This document shows positions 8,907-20,900 of a DNA stretch of 23,089 nucleotides, one piece after another (the first letter of the stretch is position 1; the number at the start of each line of letters is the position of its first letter). A model generated the notes under the pieces. That model made no database searches and had not been told where the DNA came from. It worked only from the letters and a program-made list of their open reading frames with translations. Origin of the DNA: Intoshia linei (lineage: Eukaryota; Orthonectida; Rhopaluridae); assembly GCA_001642005.1 (NCBI GenBank), contig LWCA01000571.1, positions 1 to 23,089 on the forward strand, given 5' to 3'. Position numbers and translations under genes: made by a program.

Positions 8907-11900
8907 ATGATAGTTTTAATTTTTTTGACCATTCTAGTGTGTGGCTCCCCTACAGAAATTGATTCTAATGTGTATTATATTTTATGATAAGATTGCATAT
9001 TTATTACATATATAGATTTACTAAAACCGCTAATGACATTGGAGAAGCACTAAAAATGAAAATTGAACAAGTGGCTCCGATCGAAGAACTTCGAAAGGTA
9101 CAAGTTTTATAAAAACAAAAATACCGACACATTTTAAACTGCATATTAAATGCTTTGAACCAAAGAATATCTGCCAAATGGCAGCAGTTATTACTAATAA
9201 TGGTACTACGTGCATGTTCTTTTAAGAGTCAGATTTCGCAATAATACATAAATACATAATAGTTTAAATTTTAATTTTATTTCATTTAGAAATATCATCC
9301 AGTTGTCACTAAAGTAGAAAAAATTGATATGGAACACGCTAAACTTGTTTTATCTAGAGTTGTTAATGAAATTTCAAAATTAATTGCCAAGAAAAAACAA
9401 GTTGTGAATGTAAATATTTTATCATATTTGCTTTTCGTCCCATATGTATTAGTAACGAAACAATCATTCATTGAATGTTCATAGAATGATAATTTTTTAA
9501 TCAACATATTCTATCGTACCGGACTTTACGCGATTACGTGTAATCAATTGGATTACAGTATTGGTACAGTTGCGTATTATTAGTGTGAATTAATATGTTT
9601 TGAGAAAAATAATAATGTATATTAAATGTTATAATAGTACATTAATCTAATGTCAATTAATTTTTTTAAATTTCATATTTGTTAGATTTGGATAAATTTT
9701 GATTATAATTAATTAACAAGTAAATAATTATTTAGAAACTTGTCAATTCAACTGAAATGGAATATATAAATCATGTTGATGAAAAAATCGATAAAAGTTC
9801 TCCGGTACTGATATATTATGTGTATATTATTTTTATTTTATTTTTTTCTGTAATGCAATTCATTCCACTTCAACCTTTTTCATCTTGCGAAAAAATTTAT
9901 GTAAATTCGAATATATCATGCTTGGGATCTCAAAATTCAAAATAGAATCAAATAAAAAAAATTTCTCTAAATTTTTTTTCACATTGTAGGATGAATTTAC
10001 TTTTCATTTTTAATTTTAATCCAACATTTGAAAACCATTGGGTGATAATCTATTAAAAATTATGTTTCACCGGGAATGCGTAGATTTTTGGGGTTGAAAT
10101 TTTGTATTTATATTAAGTGGAATAAGCTGTATCAGAATAACCTTTTTTTTTAATTGTAGGGCCGTGAATTATTTCAAATTTTTTGTTTTAATAAAATAGT
10201 TTTGAAATAAAAAAATGAACATTAAAGTGCTCTTTTGACCGTAAAGGCGTCGCTTTGTCAAATTGAAATTTTTTGTGTGTGTTAACTGAGTATAACTGTA
10301 TCAACTCTAATTTTTTTTAAAATTCTCGGACGGTTTTCATTTTTTAAAAAAAGGGTAATGTGGGTTTTGATCGTGAAAATGAACTTTTTTGGGTTTGCAA
10401 TTTATGGTAATGTTTATGATTTTAAAACCTATCCCAGAATTAATGTTGTATAAAATTCTAGGACTTAATAATTTTTACAAAAAATGGTAATTTGTGGTTT
10501 TGGTCGTGAAGATATAAGATTTTGAAATTGAAATTTATCATAATGTGTATTTTTTATAGATTATATGTATATTATATTATATATTATGTGTATTTTACAG
10601 ATAAACATTTCAACTAAATTATTTTATATAAGTAAAAATTGTTATGCAATGTATTTTATCATTCTAGGAAAACAATAATTTTTTTAATTATATTTAATTT
10701 AGTTTTATCAATACAAAAATTTACATAAACTAAATTCCTCAAATTTTGATTTGGTTAAAAGAAAAAAATTTTTCAATTTATCAGTCAGTATTCATCAAAG
10801 CACAGTCCATTTGCCAGTTACTGTCTATGAAAAAGGTAATTTTTTTAATGTATATTACATGTATCTGAATATTAATTAAATTAATCAAATTAATCTTCAA
10901 CGAGTATTGAGGAGTGAGTTTCGAACAAATTTGGTCAGTATAATATTATCACGAAAAGTTAAAGACTATATTACATTTAAACCAAAAAACCTTACATTTC
11001 AAGTAGTGCACTTCAGTGTGTCGGATATACATTTGTATGTTAGATGACTAAATTGTTAAAACCGATTTAAGTTCATGGTTATCTGTGTATCCATAATTAA
11101 TAGTATGTGCTGATGTGTGTGTATGATGGAAAAACTTTAAAAACAAGGAAAAGTACATTTATATTTTTAAATTGAAAAAAATGTAAAAAACATTAAAATG
11201 TTTCGATAAGAAGTAATGCGGCTCGATACGTGTCAATTGTTCACTTGTTATCCAAAGTAAACTATTTTAACCGCCTCAAAACAGTATGAGAAAAATATCA
11301 ATAATATAAATAATAATCAATAATATAATAATAATTTGATATAAACCACTACAGCTCAACACATATTAAATATTGCCCGGTGGACATCAAATCTGGATAA
11401 AATATTTGTAATAAACAACAAAGAAAAAACCACTCGTTGGCAATATTTTTGTACTACTTCTGGACTGTACCGTATATACCCTGGTATAGTTTGGAATACC
11501 GATCAAAATATTCTATACAATTGTAGAATTGAACCATGGTAACTTTAAACCTTAATTAATATATAAAACTTTTATCACTTTATCAAGCGTTACATTTATA
11601 ATTTTTATCAAGGTATAACTACGCTGCAACATTTCGAAAAGATTTAATAATACTCTATGATATGAGTGGTTCCATGACGGGTAGAAATTTGCAAATGGCT
11701 AAATTTATATTATACAAACTAATGTCGACATTAACTGAAAATGATTACTTTAATGTTATAGTGGTAAAGTCTTATATTTAAATTTAAATGATGTCATTTC
11801 CCCAACTCTTTCATTTTAGTTTAATAATATTGTCAAGCCTATCGATAGATGCTACATTAATAAAATGATGCAAGCTACGGATATAAACAAAGAAGTACAG

Positions 11901-14900
11901 TCAAACTCGTCAATAATGAACCCTAAATCACAGATTTTTGACAGATTCATTATTAAAAATTTCTGTGATTTAATGAACATGTTAAGAAATGTCTGAATAA
12001 TAAAGTTCATTTTATTTTATTATAATAAATTTGTATAATAGCAACCATAAAAATCGTTACACCCACAATTTATATTTTGTTTCACCACATTTTTAAAGAT
12101 TTTTAAAAAAAATAAAATGTTAAAAATATACCCTACAAAATTTTCGACCTAAGATTATCTTCAAAATATTTTAAAAATGGGTAAAAAATAACTTCTCTTA
12201 AAAACCCTATCAAATTTTGAACCAAAAATTATCTTCATTATCTTTAAAATCTTTTAAAATAGGGTGAAAAATTTTCCTTTAAAAAAACCCAGAAAATTTT
12301 TGGTCAAAAAATCAATAATATCAAAATTAAAAACCATATTTTCTAAATTCATTATAATGAACTAACTTGACTGTTATGTACTAGGTACAAACAGGACCTA
12401 GCTCTGCCGAGGGCACATTTTTATAAAAAAATAAATTCATGTTTAAAATCTAACTTAAAAATCCTACTATTCACTATTATCAATTTTTTAAAGAAGTGGT
12501 TCCCAAATTTTTTTTAGGTGGAACCATCATATCACATTACTTTTTACTTTAAAGTGATTTATTCCATCTTAATTTTTTGTTTTTTAACATTTGAGTATAG
12601 AATTTTAAAAACAATTGTTATACCATTTTAAAGTTTTAATAAAAATATTTTGAATGTTTGAAAATGAGAATTTGAAATTTAAAAATTGCGTAGCAATGAA
12701 AAAAATTCCGAAAAAATGAATTATATAGATTTCCACCCATATTTCTTTATTGGAAATGTGTACGCGTACAATGCACATTGTTTTTTGAAATTCTAAAATC
12801 AATATTTAAATTTTTAATTTTCATCGAAATATTTGAAAAATATTGGTTGAGAATATATTAAAAATTATTTTTCATCGGGAATGCGTAGATTTTTCGGGTT
12901 TAACTTATGTGTTTATATCAACTGGAATAAACTCTATCAGAATAATTTTTTTTTTTTTAATTTTCGGAGCGTTACTTATTTCACATTTTTTGTTTTAATA
13001 AAATATTTTGAAAAAAATATATAAATGCTATTATGCTTTTTTGACCGTGAAGTCGTCACTCATTCGGATTGAAATTTTCTGTGTGTTTTAACAGTATACA
13101 ACAGGATGTAAAATTGAGAGGTTGAAATTTATCTTATTATACGTTCCGGAAAAAACTGTAATTGAAATGTGTATCTTTATAAAAGTCTAAGACGGGTAGT
13201 TATTTAAATAAAGCGTAACACACACAGACAGACACACACACAAACAAAAATTGCGTAGCATATTATATAAGTTAGGATTTAAACAATTTAAATAAAATAA
13301 TGAACTTCCATAATTTTTACAATGGCGCAGTCACAATTTTACAAAAAATCATTCACTATTAAAAAAATTCATTATTGACGAGTTTTACTGTATATTTAAA
13401 TTAAATTTGGTAAAATAATTCAGTATTCAGAGAGTAACCAGAATGGTCAATAATGTGGGAAACGATGTTGCAGACTTTGAAAACGCATTAATATTAGCTT
13501 TTGAGTACTTAAATAAAGTAAAATTAATTTAAATTATAAAATAATACAGTAGTACATGTATTTTTATTAATTTTTAACTATAGACTAAAAATTGTAATAA
13601 AGCGATAATGATTTTAACGGATGGTATATATCGAAATTATTATGAAATATATAAAAAATATAATTATCCTCACAAACCTATCAGGGTTTTTGTTTATGGT
13701 ATTGGAAATGCAATACGATATAAAAAACAACTTCAGTGGATGGCTTGCTCCAATCGAGGTACATTCATAGTTATTCATTTAAAAAGCATGGTTCATCTTT
13801 TATGAATTATTAGTAATTTATTAATAATTTATTAATATATTTAAATTTCTAAAATCTACGAAGTATCAAAATATCAAAATATGAAATTTTATTTAGGCTA
13901 CTTTTCACAAATTTCATCGATTTCCGACATTGAAGAAAAGATACATGTATAATTTAAATTTAAATTTTAAAATAAAAGTAAATAAGTAATAAATTACATT
14001 ACTAAAAGTTTTTAAATTGAAATCAGAATTTTGATCATTTATATTCATATTTTACACTATAAAACTGTATTTTGTAAATTAAAAAATAAAAGTTGTAAAA
14101 GACGATGCGATAATAAATATTACATGTCAATTATTATGAATTGTATTGCGCCATTTTATTAGATACATGTATATAGTTACGAGCGCGATAATCATAGTTT
14201 CGAGTTTTTTTATATTTAACAGGTAATATTTTATGCATTATATTTTAAAAATTTAAATTAAACAGTATATTTTTACGTTTTACAATTTACTTTTACATTT
14301 ACAATTTGTTTTTTTACTTATTAAATGTTATTCTTAGCTTTATACCAACATTATTAGCCGTAAAATTGGTTTATCGAATATTCAAAGAAATGTCATTACG
14401 TCGAGTCAATCGGTATCAATTTATCAATACGATTTTATAACTTATTAATTTATTTTTAATCGTTTACATATTAATTTTAGAGAATTGGAAAGGTGTTATC
14501 AATTTCACAACCAGTTTACGATAGAAAAAATAAGGTAATTTATCTAATCTATTATACTATATCGTATAGTACTCGATATGTATCAAATTTACATTTTGAT
14601 TTGAAAATTTTTACTATTTACATGATGTACCCTCAAAATTTTTAGACGTATGGAAATTTACTTGGTGTTATTGGAACCGATTTATTAATAACCGATTTGG
14701 AAGCGTTCTATGATATATTTTCTGTAATTTTTTTAATATTTGTATTAATTGTCGCCAATTAAATTTAATCATTTGTTATTTAATAATAATTTATTTAATA
14801 GTTATCACACGACTCGTATTTTTTTATTATTGATAATAATGGATTTGTCGTCAGCCATCCAAATTTTGATTCAAAGGTATACAATATACTAAACATGATT

Positions 14901-17900
14901 TATATTTTAATTATATTTATGATGATATTATTTATTAAATTTTAATATTTTATAAAGACGATTTTAATTATAGTCAACTTTAATCATACAGATCCAGTAG
15001 TTTACATTTAGACAACTTTACCCAGTGAAATTCAAACAAATTGAAAGTGTATTGTTTAATTGTACAAATGTAAATGTACAAAAATCTCTTCAAATATTAA
15101 CACATATGTGTTATTTTAAATCTTTTAACTTGTAAAGTTTACACATTGTACATTTCCCAAAAAGTTTATTTTATTAACTTCGGTTGGTATATAGGGAATT
15201 AGTATAAAAAATTAACAGTATTTATAAGAATTATATGTTATTGTTTCTGTATTTTCCAAAATTATAATGTATATATAAATGTCAAAAACATTTCATTTAA
15301 TTTAGAAAAATCAAAACAATGTAATTGATTTGGCTGAATTGGAATTGGAATTTGGAAGAGTACTGAATTTTTATAATTATAACAATTTATAAATAAAAAT
15401 TATTTTAGAACGATACAAAACCTAATTATAACATGACGGTATATAAAGTAACAACGTTTTAATAACAAATATTTTTTAATTAGTTGCGGAATGAAATGAT
15501 TAATGGTAAATCTGGAATATTAACCTTCAAGGTTGTAAAATTTTTCAAAGAAAAGGTATTATATTTTAAAATAATTATTGTATTCTTTTTAATATTACTA
15601 ATATCTATTTAAAAGGGTCATCATTATGAAATAATGAATACGTACATTTATGCACCTATACCGGATTCACCATTATGGTTTGTTTTGTGTTTTTTATTGT
15701 TTTAGCACAATGTGTTGGATTTTTGTAATGATTAGACTGATAATTATGATTATATTTAATATATCCAGACAATATCCAATAGTTGTCAAAAGGGGGACGA
15801 GGACCCTATGGATTACTAGAACGTAAATGCACGTCACATTCCCGGAAAAAGCGTTTATGTGTTTTGTTGTGTTATTGGAAAAATATAAAATTATTTTTAA
15901 TGATAATTAATCAATTTTAATGAACTTAACTAGACATAATTAAGCAATGATTCATTAATTAAACTGAGACATAGTTAAAATATCAATTGAGTTGATATTG
16001 CCAATTTTACAGTATAAATCAATGCTTTTCAATCTGGCTGATATCTCCCACCTCTGGGCTATTTTAAATCTTTGGTGTGCAATTTTTTAAATTTCACATT
16101 TTTTATTAGCATTCCCTACTTCATATTTAGTTGAATTAAAATTTAATGCTGTCAACAATATATTATTGAAAAACAGAAAATCTTTAAAAATAGACGAAAG
16201 GAGAGAGCTTTGATTATTTTGAAATAAAATTGAATCAACAATAATATTATTAATGTTTAAAAAGCAATTTTTTAAATGATTTTTAAAATAGATCATTCTA
16301 CAGATGGTATTAAAAAATTATATCACCATAAAAATACATAAAGTGGGCGGTACATGAAAAAAAATTGAGAAGCCCTGGTATAAATTATATGAATATGGTA
16401 TTTTCAAAGTACATTAATGAATTTTAATGTCAGTAAAATTTCCAATCTCCGTATTTTCTTTTATGTTACGATTGATTCATACTGTAATCTTGATTTATTT
16501 CAAAAAAACACGATATAGTTTAAAAAATTTAATGATTAAATATAAAAATTCAAATTTTAAGATTTTAAATAAATAAATCATGCACCAAATTAGTACTAGC
16601 GTTAAAAGAAATACTGCAATACACTGGTTAAAAATATTTTTTAATGAATTATATAATTTTTGAAAATATCACATTTTTATATTTATAATACAATATAAAG
16701 ATCAGAACCGAACCTGCCATACTCGAAAAACCCGGAAAATCAAAAATTGACATATTTTCATTTACCGTGTTGACTTATATTACATGATGTTGATGTATGA
16801 TGTTGAAAAATATAAATTTTTTTAAATGCTTACTTTAAAAAATTGAGGCCCTGTTTTACAAAAATTTTTCGTTCAGCATATACATGTATTCTTCCCTAGG
16901 AGGGTTACGGTATGGTAAATTCGCTATGGTAATTATTACACTGTGTAAATGTGTGTATAATTTTTTTGAACTAATTAGTTTTATTTAGCATAGCTTTAGC
17001 CATTCCTCACGAACAATTAATACTAAATATAAAACATATCGATGAGAATATACTTAATTTTAAAAAAAAAGGTAAAATTTTTAAATTTTAATTGATGATA
17101 ATTAATTTTAAATCTTATTAGGTTTCACCAAATATGTCAATCAAGAATATACGAAAAAGTAAACTATAATAATAAAATAATTGTAGGCATTAATTCATAC
17201 TAAATTAATTAAGTTTATTGGAATGTGAATTTTTTTCAAAAGTACATTCCTGTCATTATCAATTAATTTTAAATAATTTTTTACTAATCGATGTATTTTC
17301 ATTTTATTACGACAAATATCTTCATATCTTACGAATTGCTATTAGTGATTGTGCCAGGAAAAAAACCGGGACAAAATTCCCGGAATTTTTACGATTTTCC
17401 GGGATTTTCCAAAAAAAATTGAGACATACCTGTATTTGATTTATGTTTGTTATTACTATGAAAATATGATTATATTATAATATTTAAAATTTATTATATT
17501 AAAAATCCCACTTTTATAAAATTTAATCAAAAATACTATTTCAAGCCCTCATGGAAAAATTGACTTACACCGATATTCTTTTTAAAAATCCAATTTTACG
17601 AAATCTTATGAAAAAAATCCACTTCCTCAAACCACAAATAAAAAATTTCATTTTCCAGCCCTTAATAGAAAAATATCCTTTTTCCAATACTTTTTTTAAA
17701 AATCTCTTATTCCAGTTACAAATTATTAACGCTTAAGGGAATTATCCTCATTTTGCAATAATATTTTGAAAAATATTATGAGTTGTTACGAACTGGAACG
17801 CTATCATCAAGATTGTTGAAATTAAAGGAAGCCTTTATGACCGTTAATTTACGTCAACACAAAATGAAAGAAATTTCTCTACTGCTTCTAATTTGGTTAC

Positions 17901-20900
17901 AAAACGTAGAACTTGTTTAAAAGACGAATCTATTGATATTATGTGTGTTTTGAAACACATTTTCAACAATCTAAAATAAATATTATTTTTATCTAATTAA
18001 ATTTGTTAATTTCAATATAGATTCGTGTTATTACATTAATTAAATTTCTTTTTGTTTCTAAAATTAATTAAGGTCTCTAAAATTTTTATTTTTCCCGAGA
18101 AATTAAAAATGAAATTTCCCAGTTCTAGACTTTTGTGATTTCCCGGGAAATCACAATCACTAATTGCTATTCAAAGACTATTAAAAATAATTATTATTAC
18201 ATTTTATTAATATGTATATTATAATTTCATATATAATTTCATATCATAATTATAAAAAAATAAATTATACCATGTTATATAAAAGTGATGGCGGGTCACG
18301 GAATGGTTGTTCTAAGTCATTTAAAACTTGTATTAGTTAATTACAATATTAATGAGACAAGTGAAAATTTTTAATATGTAGCATTTGTTGTTTATTTATA
18401 TTTGTCCATGATTCTACTTCGAGCTTATCCGACTCGTTAGCTAAAATTTTTTTTGTGTATTGTCATAAAATATATAAAATAACCATTAAATTTAACGACA
18501 ATGTTTATTGTTATATTGTACTATTTTATTTGAATAATATAGTTTAAAATGGACATTTGAATATGATATGAACACAAACGTCGACCAAGTATTGCTGAAC
18601 TGCCAAAAAGATATTTATAAAAACGATATAGCTAAAAATCCGATTTGTATTTATTTATTTACATACATTATTAGTTATACTATATGGCTATTTCACTGCA
18701 AAATTGTACTATAATGTCGTATTATGTATAAAAACGTTTTCTTAACTTATTTTGTAGCCAAATGGTACATATATAAATTTAAAATATTTTCCAATTCGTG
18801 ACCTACACAGCCAAAAAGGTTAAGAAATACTGGTGTATAGTGTAAAAGAAATAACCACATTTTTGTTTAGGCAACATGGCAAAATTGAATAGAATTTTAT
18901 TTGAATCAAATCTATTACATTCGATGTATTCAAATAATTTCACATCAAATATGTAATATATATTTGATATATGTATTTATTTAAATAAATTCGTTATAAG
19001 TTATATAATATTAGTTTTATTGATTTGTTCTATTTATAGAACTGATTTATTAATTGGATACCTTCAAATTAACCAAATTAGACAATATATAAAGAGGTAA
19101 ATGTGTAAATATAAATAAAAAACATATAAATATATTAATTTAGAGATAATACATATCAAAATTTAATAAATGATAAAATTGAAAAATCATTTCGGAATGT
19201 AATTGATGGAAATAACAAAATTAACGTGAATATCAAACAACGTATTTTCATCAATATCTAATATTACATATTCTATTATAAATCTTATCAACCCTGATTT
19301 ATAATTATAATTAGTTATTAGTAATAACTTATTAACATCTTATGATCAGCGACCATTGGTCATGTTATAAACGATAATTTTTCCAGAGGCGAAAAATATT
19401 TCTGTGGACTCCAGGGGTCCAGATCAATCACGTTGAGATTGACAGTTATAAACGGAGCTAATGATTATTTTATTATAAATTATAATACAATATATAATAC
19501 AAATTATAATATACTTAATAATTATATTAAATTTTGAATACAAAATTTTTTTTTACTTTACATTTATACCCTAAATTTAAAAAATTGAATCGTTGATAAA
19601 AATCAAACTAAGACAGCTAGAAAGAAAATTAAAAAAGTCAGATGTTAAGTTATAAACGGTGATTTACATAATACTCTGTAAACCATGACAATTCACTATA
19701 ATATTGTTTTTAAAAAAATAAAGTTATATTTTAATTTTATTATAAGATTTTTAATGGTTTATTTATAATGTTAAACCCACAGTTAATATCTATCGTTAGT
19801 GGTTTTTGATTATGTTATAGAGTTTCTTTTTTAAAAATACACACAGTTAGTGCTAACTATCCATCAAATTCTAAAATTTTCGAAAAAATGTGACACCTTA
19901 CTGTGCACTGTATGTAGTTTATAAATTGATTTAGATGGTACAAAGTATATCAATCACATCAATGGTGTAATTGAATATATTTCAACTAATAATACCTCAA
20001 ACATTATTGGAGCTTATGAAATTGTTTTTGATGATAATCTTTTTAAAGAAATCTTAAATCAAACTGAATGCATGAAAACTGTCAAAGTATGTAAATTAAA
20101 TGGAAATTGCATCAATGGTATGGTAATAATATCAGTAATACATATATATTTGCTTATTATTCATACATATATTTAAATAGACATTCTTTGTTGTTTACAT
20201 TTTATAATTTGTCAAAATTTGATAATTTGAATTTTAAAGTACAATTATAATTTCAGGTATAGATAATAAAAAATGGGATTTCGTATCCAAATTTTTTTTT
20301 ATTAATTTAAAAAATAAGGTTTTGTTATAAATGAATAAAAGTCCTAAAAATCATCCTCTTTATTATGAACGGGTTTGAGAAAATGGGTTATCTTATATTT
20401 TTAGTTAGTAAACTTTTTGACTCTAATAACTATTAGTGTAAGGTAAGTCATTATAATGATATACACTTTTTTATCTACTAATTTTTCTAATTTGTTTCAA
20501 GAGCCAGAGCAGTTGTTAAGGAAATAATCTAATGAAATACAAAATCAACGCTAAAATTTTTTTATCACGGTATTGTAATATTATCAAAAAACGACATTTT
20601 CACATTTTGATTTTTTGGGTTAATGGAGAGAAGGGATTGGAAATAATTGATAAAAATTATTGAAAAAATCAATCAATTGTTTGTGAAAAATGAAAAAATA
20701 TTTAAATCTGAAATTAATTTAAGGGTGAAAATCCTAGATCTAATTATTAATTAGAGTTGGAAATACACTGAAAATTTAGAGAATTAGATTTACATTAGTG
20801 TATTTTCATTTTAAATATTATAATATGAAAATCTTTGGAAAGGCATTTTTAGTGTTGGACAGTTTAATTTAAATTATATTAATTAATTTTAAATAATTAT

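Larger units (their letters stand above)
11898..13390. mobile_element. Non-autonomous pogo-like element inserted in a 5' splice site
   Basis: A 1493-base element. The left end is CAGTCAAACTCGTCAATAATGAA; the right end reverse-complemented is CAGTAAAACTCGTCAATAATGAA (one difference in 23). It is flanked by TA at 11896-11897 and 13391-13392, the target duplication of Tc1/mariner-pogo elements, and TIRs starting CAGT fit pogo/Tigger. A subterminal hairpin (AAATCACAGA near 11926 against TCTGTGATTT near 11961) is present. No transposase frame is seen. It carries repeat A, repeat B and a CA/GA simple repeat, so it is either composite or hosts nested insertions. It occupies nearly all of alpha-2/delta intron 8. 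Confidence 0.85.

Noticed and set aside
9805-9945. Continuation of exon 4 of the alpha-2/delta gene (VLIYYVYIIFILFF...)
   Set aside because: It reads as a hydrophobic A+T-rich run with no family match; splicing to 10785 gives the conserved STVHLPVTVYEK.
13218-13245. CRISPR-like or regulatory repeat
   Set aside because: It is a simple (AC)n(AGAC)n microsatellite without spacers, in animal DNA.
13608-13805. Independent 65-codon gene starting at MILTDG
   Set aside because: It is the middle of VWA exon 10 (13584-13758), and the tail past 13758 is intron.
16087-16296. 69-codon open frame on the - strand
   Set aside because: Contained in a non-coding hAT MITE; N/F/I/L-rich composition expected from A+T-rich DNA.
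17551-17736. 61-codon open frame on the + strand
   Set aside because: It falls in low-complexity, internally repetitive sequence of the hAT element (repeated F/K/L-rich words) and is not part of the recognisable transposase end.
20257-20318. Possible exon (GIDNKKWDF...) with CAG acceptor and GT donor
   Set aside because: It needs a phase-1 donor at 20118 and, with the next candidate at 20405-20442, ends in phase 2, which cannot join IYDCYIID (phase 0). The family alignment also runs directly from NCING to IYDCY.
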